Source of the DNA: Lathyrus oleraceus
Taxonomy: Eukaryota > Streptophyta > Magnoliopsida > Fabales > Fabaceae
Direction of reading: 5' to 3'
DNA length: 64,000 nt
Assembly: GCF_024323335.1 (NCBI RefSeq)
Contig: NC_066581.1
Location: forward strand, 461,053,197 to 461,117,196
Part shown: positions 45,767 to 58,000 of the stretch, in pieces
Layout of the letters: each line of letters starts with the position of its first letter
Numbering within the stretch: position 1 is the stretch's first letter
Notes under the pieces: model-generated
Databases searched by the model: none
Told to the model about the DNA's origin: nothing
What the model saw: the letters and a program-made list of their open reading frames with translations, nothing else
Made by a program: the position numbers and the translations under genes

Positions 45767-45771
45767 ACTTG
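45767..45771. repeat. Target-site duplication of element F, right copy (ACTTG)
   Basis: Second copy of the 5-bp duplication found at 8321-8325; B's pol reading resumes from here. Confidence 0.95.
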
Positions 45772-47621
45772 ATTCTGAGATCAATGGCCTCTTCAAGCCC
45801 CATAATGCAAGCTCCATACTTAGCCATATTGTTTATACATTTGAAAGTTAATCTAGCTGTAAACGGAAAATGAGTTCCTTGAGGAGTAATAATCACTTCC
45901 CTAATGCCATTACCATATGAATTACCAACTCCATTAAATAACTTGCCCCAACGGGAACCAGGTTCTGGCCCTTCTTCAAGCAATGGTTCATCACAATCTT
46001 TCATTTTCAAGTATAATATCTCTTCATCAGGAAAATCATATTGCACTGACTGATAATCTTCAATGGGTTGGTGAGCCAAATGGTCAGCCAAGACGATACC
46101 CTTGATAGCTTTTTATGATTGGTATTCAATATCATACTCAGATAACAACATCTGCCAACGGGAAATCCTCCCAGTTAAAGCAGGCTTCTCAAAAATGTAC
46201 TTGATTGGATCCATTTTAGATACCAACCAAGTAGTATGATTTAACATGTACTGGTGCAGACGCTTAGCAGCCCAAGCCAATGTGCAACAAGTCTTTTCAA
46301 GCATAGAATACAGAGTCTCATAGTCGGCGAACTTCTTACTGAGGTAGTAAATTGCATACTCTTTCTTTCTAGATTCATCTTGCTGACCAAGAACGCAACT
46401 TATACTCTCTTCAAGCACAGTCAATATATGATCAATGGTCTTCCTTCAACAGGCGAAGACAGAATTGGAGGCTCAAGCAGATACTCCTTAATACTACCAA
46501 AAGCTTTCTGGCAGTCCTCAGTCGAATCACAAGACTGATCTTTCCGAATAAGCTTGAATATAGGTACACATGTGGTTCTCATTTTTGGGTGCATGCATCT
46601 CTTGTATTGCTTTGACCTTGGCAGGATCAAGTTCAATACCCTTCTTGCTGACAATGAAGCCCAACAACTTACTAGAACAAACACCAAAAGTAAACTTATG
46701 GGGATTCAAGCGGAGTTTATACTTCCTGAAATGCTGGAATAACTTCAACAAATTCTCCACATTTTCTTCTTCATCACTTGATTTTGCAATCATATCATCA
46801 ACATAAACTTCAATCTCTTTATGCATCATATCATGACAAAGAGTGGTCATAGCTCTCTAGTATGTTGCACCAGCATTCTTTAGACCGAAAGGCATCACTC
46901 TATAACAAAATGTTCCCCAGGGTGTAATGAATATGGTCTTCTCCATATCTTCAGGTGTCGTCTTGATCTGATTATAATCGGAAAATTTGTCCATAAACGA
47001 AAAGACTTTGAATTTAGCTGTATTGTCTACCAACATATCAATGTGTGGAAGATGAAAATCATCTTTCAGACTAACTTTGTTCAAATCTCTATAATCAACA
47101 CACATGCGGACTTTTCCATCTTTCTTAGGAACAAGCACAATGTTAGCCACCCACTGCGGATACTCGGAGGTTACAAGAAAACCTGCATCAATCTGCTTCT
47201 GCACTTCCTCTTTGATCTTTATTGCCATATCAGGATGAGTTCTCCTTAACTTCTGCTTGACCGACAGGCATTCTGGCTTCAACGGTAGTCTATGCTCCCC
47301 GACCTCAGAATCCAAACCAGGCATGTCTTAATAGGACCAGGTGAACACATCAGAATACTCTCGAAGAAGATCAATCAACCCCTTCTTGGCCTCTGGATAC
47401 AGTTGAGACAGAATCTTGACTTCCTTCACGTCATCTTCGGAACCTAAGTTGACTAATTCAATCTGCTCTTCAAACGGCTGAATGGATTTTTCCTCATGCT
47501 CAAGTAAATGAGATAATTCATCAGATACTTCATCATCGGTTTCTTCCTCAGCCTTAGACATAGGGAAATCAAAGTTTGAAGAGGGAGTGGGATCATTATA
47601 TTCAATGGGTTTGAGAACCAA
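45767..47621 (-). pseudogene. Element B pol, N-terminal half (RT and RNase H), broken
   Basis: From 47621 leftward: acidic linker, reverse transcriptase with DYRDLNK and YVDDMIAKS, Ty3-type RNase H (YAIYYLSKKF), linker (ADHLAHQPIED) and the start of the second RNase H, where F interrupts. Damage: TAA at about 47328-47330 in the linker, TAG at 46857-46859 in RT, a deletion of roughly 70 bp with frameshift near 46575 (removing the segment just after RT that A has as RGFLGRLNYIS), a one-base deletion near 46424, and TAA near 46113. It was clearly once a homologue of A's pol. Confidence 0.93.
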
Positions 47622-47868
47622 CCTGCATAATGATTTAAAATTTTGATTTTAGAGAAGTGAATTGTGACCAAATATTATGCAGATGGAATATTATTATTTA
47701 ATTATGTTTTTTGCGATTACCATTTTCAAAAAAGCAAAAAGTAAAAATACAACATCAAAGATGTGGATGAATAAAATTGCATTTGATTGATGATAATAGA
47801 AATTCCCGACAATGTTCACTTCTCCCTTAGGCATAGGAGAAGGATTTTTCTTAAAAATGAAAAACAAA
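47622..47868 (-). other. Element B intron-like gap
   Basis: About 250 bp between the end of gag-protease and pol. On the minus strand it ends in ATTATGCAGG, as in A, but lacks A's long poly-T run. Confidence 0.6.
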
Positions 47869-49493
47869 TTAATTAGAGCGATGAATAACAGTAGGAACGT
47901 CAACAACAACTCAATTGTTGCAAGTCTGGTCATGCGTCACAAAGTTGGCGTAAGCTTCTTTATCATCGTCATTGTCCTCGATCACAGCAGCTGAGTGTTG
48001 ATCATTACCATGAATGAACCCTCCACTATGGAAACTGGTTGCACATATTCAGTTCTGGCGTTGAACGACCCTGGTTGAAATCCCAATCCAGCCTTATTCT
48101 TGTTCTCAATAATCTCTATCATTCGGCCCCACTAATCAATGCTGCCAACCTCAATAGCCTTTTGTGCATCCTTTAGAGAGGACATAGGTGCCTCGGTTTT
48201 CTTCTTCTCAGCAATATACAAGGCTTGGAAGGATGTTCCATCCTCCTCCTTAGCTTCAACATAAGAAAAGGATGACAAATGGCTCACCAGAAGTGATTTT
48301 TCTCCACCAATAACGGCAAGCTTTCCGTTCTTCACAAATTTCAATTTCTGGGGCAGAGTAGACGTCACAGCTCCAACTTCATGAATCCATGGCCTTACCA
48401 ATAAACAACTATAGGTCAAGTGGATATCCATTACCTGGAAAGTAATTTGGAAATCGCTCGGACCTATCTTCATTGGAAGGTCCACTTCACCAATGACAGT
48501 TTTACGGGAACCATCAAATGCTTTAACAATCATGCCACTGTATCTAATTGGGGCACCTTGATCAGAAAGCCTGGACAAAGTTGACTTTGGAAGCACATTC
48601 AATGATGACCCAGTGTCAACCAACACATTGGACATAGCTTCCTCCTTGTAGTTCATCGAAATATGTAGCGCCAAATTGTGATTCCTGCCTTCCTCAAGAA
48701 GGTCTTCATCATAAAAACTCAAATTATTGCAAGAAGTGATGTTGGCAACAATATGGTCAAATTGATCCACAATTACATCATGTTCTACATAAGCTTGGTC
48801 AAGCACTTTCTACAACGCCTCTCTATGCGCCTCAGAATTCGTCAATAATGACAACACTGAGATCGTTGATGGGGTTTGGAGCAGCTGTTCCACCATATTA
48901 AACTCACTTCTCTTTATTAGCTTCAAAACTTCATCATCATCACTAGCCTTCAGTTTGCTGGATTCACCAGACTGACACACTAGAGTGCTAACCAAACTCA
49001 TCATTGGAATCTATGCTTTCATACTGGATGTAACATCTTCTACTTCCTTCAGGAAAACTGGACCAAACACACAACCACTATGGGTCACCTTAGCAATATC
49101 AATAATATTTACCATAGAGTCTGCAACTGGTAAAGGAACCTCTCGACCATTCTCAATCATCATGGCGTTGTATTGATAAGGGACAACTTTATCGGATGCA
49201 CACGGGACCGGGCCCGCTAACCGTATTAGCAATGACGATACCAATCTATTGCGGTTGTTGCTGCTGCTACTATCAAACTGAATAACTTCCCGCTCAGGGG
49301 TCTTGAGCACTGACACTATTATATTTATATCATCTATATCTCTCGATAGATAAATTTGGATAAGTCCTTCATCCATCAACCTCTGGATATCCCTCTTGAC
49401 AATAACACATCCACGAGGGTTCACACTGCATATCACACAACCATCACAGTCATGCTTACAGTTACTGACCAAACAAATATCCTTATGAACTGC
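47869..49493 (-). pseudogene. Element B gag-protease, C-terminal half, broken
   Basis: Contains the cysteine cluster (CDGCVICSVNPRGC), the pre-protease linker (RLAGPVPCASDKVVPYQYNA) and aspartic protease (VLVDTGSSLNVLPKSTL), closely matching A. TAG codons at 49011-49013, 48810-48812 and about 48132-48134 and TGA at 47911-47913 interrupt it. The last continues to VPTVIHRSN, showing that the true C-terminus extends past 48132. It is truncated on the N-terminal side by element C at 49493. Confidence 0.92.
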
Positions 49494-52131
49494 TGTAGCG
49501 GTAAATTCATGATCATCAAGCTATGGATAAGCCAGACATCAAATAACAAGAGTCGCCACCGCGCTTTTGTTGTTTCCAAGGGAAAAGGGAAAAAGTACGA
49601 ACAAAACCCAAAAGTAAGAAGTTTTCAAATCAAAACTAATAAAATGTCAGAGATTATAGGTAAGGGGGTTGGTTACATAGTGGAAAGGTGTTAGCACCCA
49701 AAGTGTCCTAGGTACTCCTAAGGAGCCCTTTTTGTGTGCATATGTATTTAGTACAAAATGATGTTTACAAACAAATAGAATAGGGGGATGAGAAAAGAAA
49801 TTCATTAATTATATTTTTGTGTTTGACAAGTCCTTCGGACTTGTGCCTACGTACCAACATAAAAATGAGGGATCAAAACCTCGTAGTTCGTGATACAAAT
49901 TTCAAAGTGGATGCATTGCTTTTAACAAAAATTAAGTTTGAAAGGCACAAAGTCCTAAAGATGGTTTGAATGAGTTAGTCCTTTTTTTTATTTTTAAAAG
50001 TTTAAGTCAAGTATAATTAAGTTTATTTACAAGTTTGATTTAAGAAAGAGAAGTTTGAAAATGAAATGGCATAAGGCCAAAGTTTCTACCTTTTTGCAAA
50101 GTGGTCAAAGTTTAGAATAAAACAAGTTCAATCAAAGAAGATTTTGAAAAAGGGGGGGGGAGAGATTTTGAAATTAAAGAAATGGGGAGAAGATGAAGAG
50201 GCTAATCCTATGCACAAAATTAAAAGTTAAGAGTTGAAAAGATTTGACCAAATGGGTAGCAATCCAATAAACAAGAATGTCAATAGAAACCCAGAATTCC
50301 CTTGGACATTTAGAATCAAGCAACATACAAATGCATAATTATATTACCTTGAAGAGATATGGCATCAAATAAAGATAGCCACATCCAAACTTTAGCCACT
50401 CCATGATCTTCTTCAAAATTAGCCCATGTAGCAGATGAATTCCACAAGTCACAGGTTCAAAATAAGAGCTACACAATGATCATGTTGCAGATGAACTCAA
50501 AGGGATCTCAAATGATGTATCAGATGAAGTTTCACATTGCAAGCACTTGATTTCTCAATAAGTTGGCATTGGCAAAATCCTTTAGCATAGGAATGTTGCC
50601 TAAGTTCTAAGTCCATTTGTCCAAGATCAAGCCAACAATCCACACAAAAGTTTTTTTAGAGTTTTTTGTTGTTATTATATACATTAATGGTCAAAGACCA
50701 CACAAACAAGCAAAGTATATACAAACAAGATATATCACACACTATGGTCCAAGTGGACAAAGTGAAAATTACATTAGCATAAACAATTAGAATGATATGA
50801 ACAATGGCAAATGAGTAAAGACTAGAATTAAATGACATTAAAGTAAGTGGCTTGAAATTAAAAGTTAGTTGTTAATGGGTTAGAAGTTAGTATTGTTTTG
50901 CTTTTGCTTTTCATTTTAAGACATTCTTTGGAGAACACTCAACCCACTTATCACAAGCATGGATCCTTGAGCCAAGACATCTTCCAAAGGAAGGAAAAAA
51001 GGCAAAATTTCCAAACAATACCATGAAAGACGGGAGACTTACAATATCACTAACTAGAATGCTATGCCTTTTGTGTCATAAATTTAGTGCTATGTTAAGA
51101 AATCGTAATTGGACTTATGTAGAAGTCACAACTATTTGAGGTCGGGCAATAGAATTTTGGTGTTAATGCATATTAGAGACATAGTATAATGGACTATGCT
51201 CATGAAACATACCACACACAAAAAGAAATATGAAAAAGAAGTGGCCTAATCTCATCCATACTTATGTTAATTTTTCAATCAACTAGCTTTAGGACTTTAA
51301 GATATCATAGACCAAATAAGATGAATGATAAAGAAGGGGAATGAGATGAAGAGGAAGGGGAATGGATCAAAACTCAAATTGGTCAAAGGAGGACTTTTAC
51401 CAAATTAATATCATCCATTCATTTTGGGAGATGGAATGTACATTCCATCAATCCCCTAAATCCAATTATATTAACTTGACAAAGTCAAATCAACCTTGAC
51501 CAAGGCCCAACAACAAGAGTCAAACACAAACAAGTCATCACAATTGGTCAACAAAATTATTTGGCATTTATTCAAATTAAAAATACTAAAATAAGGCATT
51601 TAAATTAAATATGGTTTGTCAAATAGCTAAAACCTCATCAAAACACCAAATAAATGGCCATGAGATTTATCATAGGTCAAACAAGGTAAAAAGACCTTGG
51701 AAAAAAAAATTCATAATTTTTAAAGACTTAAAAGTATTTTTAAATAATTAAAAACAAATGCAAAATCAATTAAATCATGAAAAATATTAATAATGATCCA
51801 AAAAATAATTTTAATTCAGAATATGAAAGAGGAAATTATTTGAAATTTTTTGGTGAAACTCTCAATTTTTTTGGATCAATATTAAAATTAATATAAATTA
51901 ATGAAAATAAAAGGAATACAAATTTAAATCAGAAAATCAAAAAAACATGGACCACTTGATCTGCCTCATTAATTGAGGTGGTAGATCAATTGGTTGAGCA
52001 CGCGCGTTTCATGATGTGCCTAAGTTAAACATCCACACGCTTGGTAATCAATATGTACACTCGTGATTAAAACATTTTGAATCCATCTAATGGCTCTAGA
52101 CCGTGCCACATCATTGTCGGAGCAAAGCACC

Positions 52132-52178
52132 GGTCGTCTTCTCAGGCGACCTTGGTCGGGTCGTTTTCTCAAGCGACC
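52132..52178 (-). repeat. Pair of GGTCG/CGACC stem-loops in LTR C
   Basis: GGTCGTCTTCTCAGGCGACC (52132-52151) and GGTCGTTTTCTCAAGCGACC (52159-52178) are tandem copies 27 bp apart. Each has a 5-bp stem and 10-base loop, and they are GC-rich in an AT-rich LTR. They lie downstream of the TATA box, so they would be in the transcript. Confidence 0.75.
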
Positions 52179-52714
52179 TTGGCCGAACAGGTCCATTCAT
52201 CACCACATCATAAATGAAATAGGAGGACATGATCTGAAAGAAAAAATGGTGTAGACCACGAATCTGACCTCAATTTTAACTAACTCCACATATCTAGAAA
52301 GATATGAGGAGTTGAATTTTGAGGTGTGTCAACAGAGTTGCTTCAATTTGACCTTTAAGCAACTCAATCTTCTTGCCTACACTGGTAGGACTTCAGACAA
52401 CCAAAGATCTAAGAGAATTGAGTGGAATTGAGATAGAATCGAAGAGATGAAATTTTCTGGAAAATACCTTCAATGCAGGTCTGGATTCACTTGTTCTTGT
52501 ATTGGCTCGTGCTTGATCTTGCCCAGGATGCTTGCATAAGTAGATTAAAATGCACAAAAGGTCTTGGATCCCTGGAGTTTTGAATCTCAAAACAGTGAGA
52601 TTCAAACTCAATTTCCAAAGGAAATTCTCAGTATTATCCTCTCAAATGGAAGGATTTGGTGTATGGGATCAAAGCTGGCACGAAGGGGTCCTTAATTCTG
52701 AGCATATGGAGCTC

Positions 52715-52722
52715 TATTTATA
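52715..52722 (-). promoter_or_regulatory. Candidate TATA box of LTR C
   Basis: The minus strand reads CTATAAATAGAGC, about 1.5 kb from the U3 start at 54238. The TATAAATAGAG context matches LTR D's box at 56557. Confidence 0.65.
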
Positions 52723-54238
52723 GTTGGATCATGTGATATTTGCACCTTCCAAATGAGTTTCCAAAATTGGCAATGAGTGATGCATGTGTGCATGGGTGTG
52801 TACAGGCCCATGAGATCATTCCATTTGATCCATAATTGAGTGTGAATAAGTCTGAAATCAAATTGGAGTGCTAGGCAATTGTACATGGAAGCTTGAAGTT
52901 TGATCTTTGCCAAATAAAGATGCAATGTTCCAGCCATGCGCAGCTCTAGCAAATCTTGTCCAAAATGGATGAAATTGGACTTTTTGGAAAGGGTATATCA
53001 AGAGGAACAACTTTCACTTTAAACACTTTTTTATTTGGAGCTTGGAGTATGAAGAATTTTGAGGTGGAAGTTTAGAAATTTCAACATGCTGAAATTTTTT
53101 CTAAGTGTCAAGCCATATATCTCAATATTCCACCTTGCTTAACGTTTTATGTGAGCTTCAAATGAGAAAAGTGTATTCATCAAAGTTGTAGCTATTTCAA
53201 ATACCTTTAAAATGGTCACAAATTTCATGTCATTTGGATATAGAATGATAGAGGTATGCATTTTTGAAGTTTGGAAAAATCACTTGCTCAATGGTATATG
53301 TCAAAAATGACCTATAACGTAACCTCGTATCACATGCTCATAAAAGTTGAATTTTCTCTCACTACAAACATAAAAGATGAATTAGAAATCTTGAATTTTA
53401 TTGTTCAACTTGGAAACCTTTCATCTCATAAAAATTGAGAAAGTTATGGCCTTGGAAAGTTGACTTTCAGATTAGGGTTTAGACAAAATGACCTATAATG
53501 TTTCAACATAGAAAATGATTTTTCAAGCAAAACTAGCTCTAGGTCTCAACATGAAAGTTGTTTGGAATGTCATTTAGAGTAACTTTTATCTTGGAATCAT
53601 TTCATATGGTGAATATTGCAGGAGATAGGGTCTAGGGAGACCCAGTTTTTATAAGATGAATTCATCTGGCCAACCACCATCAACCAACTTGCTAACCTTC
53701 AATTCTCTTGACTTTCTTGGCTCATGGTAGATTATATATGCATAAGATGATGAATTTTGAAGTGTCCCTTTAGAAATTTGATCAATTGGTAAGATAGCTT
53801 GTTGGAGAAGTTACTCAAGATACCCAGTCAAACTAGGGTTTCCCAAGCAAACCACCCTCAAAATCTTGAAGAAAACTTGATCAGTATAACATGTAAGGAT
53901 CATTGGGACTTATATAGGATGCTCATAACCATTCTTGGATCAATTCATGGTTGTGCTCTTTGTCATGAGGGTCTCAAACCCTAGATATGAACTTGATGAA
54001 TCAATGGTGATCATGCCCTACCTACAAAAGAGTTAGGCAAATGCAAAGACATATTATTGGTATTTTTGTTAGTAAAATGATAATATACAAGTATGATACA
54101 ATCACATGGTGCTTGGTGATATCTCCAAAAATAAACCCAATGAAAGAATGGTAAGGAGGATGCCAAGGTATGATCCCAATGCTAATTCTTATGATGAAAT
54201 CGCATGAGGGATTTTAGGATCAAAATTGGGGTATTACA

Positions 54239-55026
54239 GCTGCCCCTATTTAAGGACATTCTAACTGAGGAGGCGAAGGTTTAAATCTTCATGTCGACTC
54301 AGTAGAATAACATAGAAACCTCATGATGCATATGGTATGAATGTAAAAGTTAATGCTCTGTGGGGAAATATTGCCACAAAGGAAAAGAAATCAGAGAGAC
54401 CAAAAGTCCACAGGAGTATAATGTATTCCATAAGGAAAACTCACTCGGGAGACAGAGACTCTAGGGGATAAAGGAGTTATGTGTAGGCCATGCTACGACT
54501 TAAAACTACTGGGGGACTCGAGGAATTCCATATAAACATGGAAAGACTCAGCCAGGGAAACAACAACATCTGCAGGGGATACGAGTAAGTCAGGATAAAA
54601 CTGAAGCACTAGAATCATGTAGGGAAAGCGATTTCACTAATGAAATGCGCACTCAACTCGACTGGGGAAGAAATAAACTTCAACACAGGATGAGCAGAAA
54701 TCCATTATCTACTACCTGTTACTGGGTAAGGAGATAATAAAGATCTGACATAGAGAACATCCATCATCGGTTAGGATGAACATATCAAGGATGACTCGCT
54801 GAGAACCCACATGAGGGAGTATTCATTACCGGTTATTGGGTAAGAATACCCTTGCTGGGGAAAACTGCAGAAAATAGGATTTACAACTACTAGTTACTGG
54901 GTAGAAGACCAAAGGTGAGAGTATCCGTCATCGGTTAGGATGAACATATCAAGGATAAACTCAACAGGGAAGAAAATCCATCATCGATTAAGATGAACAA
55001 ATACAAGGATAGAATTTCCTGGGAAT
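54239..55026 (-). other. Element C polypurine tract and 3' UTR, first part
   Basis: Begins with the minus-strand AATAGGGGCAGC tract, then the 110-bp conserved zone shared with A and B, then repeats with GTTACTGGGTA and ATCCGTCATCGGTTAGGATG words near 54715-55010. Solo LTR D splits it at 55027. No genes. Confidence 0.8.
55022..55026. repeat. Target-site duplication of solo LTR D, left copy (GGAAT)
   Basis: GGAAT precedes the TG of D and recurs at 59819-59823. Confidence 0.9.
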
Positions 55027-58000
55027 TGTAAGACCTTAATTTTAACCCTAAGATCCCTCATGGTATCAGGTTATTGCACAAGTGCATTGCCTCAAGGATC
55101 ATAGCATGTTTGGCTCTTTAACCCTAGGGTTGGGACTTGTTTGAGTGTTTTGAGATCACCAAGCATGCTTGTATTTTATATTATTTCTTTTCTTATTTAG
55201 ATTAATAACCAAAAGCATAAAAATATGTCACTAACTCTTTTTGTTTTGAAGCTCAAGTGATCATGTGCTCCACAATGCTCCTAGGAGGCTCGTGAGCCCA
55301 ATGAAATGGCTAGATGAAGATGAGAAAAAGCATGACAATGGTCCACAAAGTTCCTAATCATCATATATGTCTCCCAAGTATCTCAATTTGCCAATTTAAT
55401 CAAGATAACCCAAGGGGCTTGAAGATTGTTTCCCAAGGAAACCCTAATTTCACTATGCTTTGAGTGTGCTTTGCCCATGAAGCAATCTCAACCTCTGATC
55501 AAATTTAATCAAGGGAAGTTCTTTCATCCATCATTGTATGCATATATGAGCCTATTTGAGTCCCCTCAATCATTCATTCATCAAGATTGGAAGTTTGGCA
55601 TTGAAAAGTTGACCAGTCAAGTCATCTGACTAAGCTGAGGTCCTTTGAGATATAACTTTTGATGTGTTTGTCAAATGAAGATGACCCAAGATAAAAAATG
55701 TTTTTACGAACCATATGAATAGCTTTCATGTTCATCAAAAATCCATTTGAAGCTTGGAAAGTCATTATTTATTTCAAAACATTATAGGTAATTTTGACTG
55801 AAACCCTAATTTTGGGTCAACTTACCAAGGGCATAACTTCCTTAATTGTTATGATTTTAAGGTGAGACCAAATGCATTGGAAATCTTAAGATGTATAGTT
55901 CAAATGTAATGTTGGACAAAATTTCATAATACTAAAATAAATACATGTGATAATGCAAAACATTATAGGCCATATTGGACCTAAGTCATTGAATTTGAAA
56001 ATGTACCCAACTTCAAATGCCAATAACTTTGTCATAGAAAATCCAAATGATTCAAAATTTGAGTCTAAATTGATAACATTTAAAATATATACAACTTTAT
56101 TGTTGGAGATTTTTTCATTTGAAGCTTGCATCATGAAAACAGAGGGGTTTGATTAAGCTTGCTTTTGGTGAAATTTTTCAAAGTGATTTGAATATGTTTC
56201 GTACTTAGATTTTCACAGCCAATTTTGATCAATTTGCACATGCTAATTTTTTTTATCCCAACATGACTTTTGTTCCTTATTTCAAGGGCTTTCCAACCAT
56301 TACCCACATTACTCATTTGGATTCACCATTTGGGAGATTCGAAATTCTTTTCATTTAGGTGCATTTTAAAATTTTATGGTGAAACTTGAATTGCAAGCAT
56401 GCTTCAGTCCATTGTGCACGTCCAAATCCTTTCTGTGTGAACTCAGCTAGCTTCTGCATTCATCATTGGGTCATCCACACGCTTGCACATGCCCATGCAA
56501 TTCAAATTTCATTTGCCATGCATGTGAGCAAAGCATGATCAACTGATGCGTTCAGTTATAAATAGAGGTTCCCTCTCACTCATTTGCTAACCTTTTGGAG
56601 ATCCCTTGTGTTGCTGCACTGAAATCCTAAGCCTCACCAAAGGAATTATTCATTTTTCTTCATTACTTTCGAGCTTAAAATTCAGTATCGTTAGCTGAGT
56701 TTTAAAGCCAAATTCCTTAGCCAATCACTTCCATTACACTCAAGAATCAAAGAGGAGCAAGGATCTTGAAGGATTCGTGGCCAGAAGTTCGTCCATTTGA
56801 AGGTATCCATTCAAAATTTTTGGATCTAGAACTCTTAATTCAATGTAGCATTCTTGTGTTTCTGTGGTTTTCTGAAGTCCTCACACTTGAGGCAAGCCAT
56901 TGGTGCTTTCAATTCTCTATTTCATGAACTTTCAGTTTCAACACCATGATTTTTTCCTTCACATTTCTCTCAATATAGGAAGAGTAAGGAAGATCCATTG
57001 GTATAGTGATGATCTCCATCACCCGAGCTTCATTTCCATGTCCTTATTTTCCATTTTCATTGAAGTTTATTTTTCTGCAAATGTGGCCGGATTCTGTTGC
57101 TTCCCCGGAGAAGACGGTGGTTTCCACCACCACCACCACGTGTCCTGCTCCTTGGCCATTGGATTTCCATTTCAGGATCTAATCGTGTGCATCCATTTTG
57201 ATTACTCATTTTAATTCTTGTTGTGGCACGCTTGACTTGTGTACGCCGTGTTCCCTCAAATCTGAACCGTGCCAGATGCCACGTCAATTAATGAATGCGC
57301 ATCTGATGGTTGTGGTTTTTTTCACTTATTTTCATTTTCCATTTATTTTCTGTTAATTCCTTTTATTTTCAAAAATTCATTAAAAATTCATTTGAAGTCA
57401 TAAAAATACGAGACCAATTCCAGAATATTTCTTGAAAAATCTAGTTTCATATTATGATTTTTAATTATTTTTGTGACTTCATTTGATATTTTTCATGGAT
57501 TATTTGATTTTTAATGGTTTTAATTCATTTTAAAATACTTTCTGACTTTTGAAAAATCCAAAAATATTTTCATAGCATCTATGCATCATGATAAGTCAAT
57601 GAAACATAGTCTCAACAATTTCTTGTTTGTTTCTAGATTATTTGAGATTTTAATTCATATTATGCTATTTTTAATTGGTTTTAATTACTTTCTGATTTCA
57701 AAAATTTGTGAGAAAATTAGTCAAAGCTTGTTTGACTATGTTGAACCTATGAGAATTTAATTGGACTCATTGAAGTTGTTTTGAATTGACTTTGAGGTTT
57801 GACCTTATTTGTTTATTTTATTTGTATTTTATTTTAATTCAAAAAAATACCAAAAAAATATTGTTGACCTCTTGACTTGTTATCTTCATTTCTCTTCTGT
57901 TTGGTGTGGATTGATGTTGATTTGATTCAAATTTGATCAATTGGATTTGGTTGTGGTCTTCTTTTACCCTCCCTTTCATCTTCATCCCTTTCTTTCCATC

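Larger units (their letters stand above)
45767..49493 (-). mobile_element. Element B, right (5') part
   Basis: Continuation of B: second RNase H start, first RNase H, reverse transcriptase, intron-like gap and the C-terminal half of gag-protease, all on the minus strand. It is cut at 49493 by element C; the five bases ACTGC (49489-49493) should recur beyond the window where B resumes. Confidence 0.92.
49494..54238 (-). repeat. 3' LTR of element C (4745 bp)
   Basis: The plus strand starts TGTAGCGGTAAATTC and ends GGGGTATTACA. It is related to but clearly different from LTRs A and D. U5-side blocks: GAGTCGCCA at 49550-49558, CCTAGGTACTCCTAAGGAGC near 49707, TGCCTACGTACC at 49844-49855. It has a run of about 10 G near 50152-50161, two GC-rich stem-loops at 52132-52178 and a TATA box at 52715-52722. 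No supported coding sequence. Confidence 0.93.

Noticed and set aside
51978..52001. tRNA A-box-like sequence (GATCAATTGGTTGAGCAC) in LTR C
   Set aside because: No matching B box GGTTCGANNCC and no cloverleaf could be drawn; probably chance.
57057..57287. Arginine/glycine-rich short ORF and its His-rich counterpart at 56900-57214 in D
   Set aside because: Both come from a short CCACCACCACCA stretch in a solo LTR; no support for expression.
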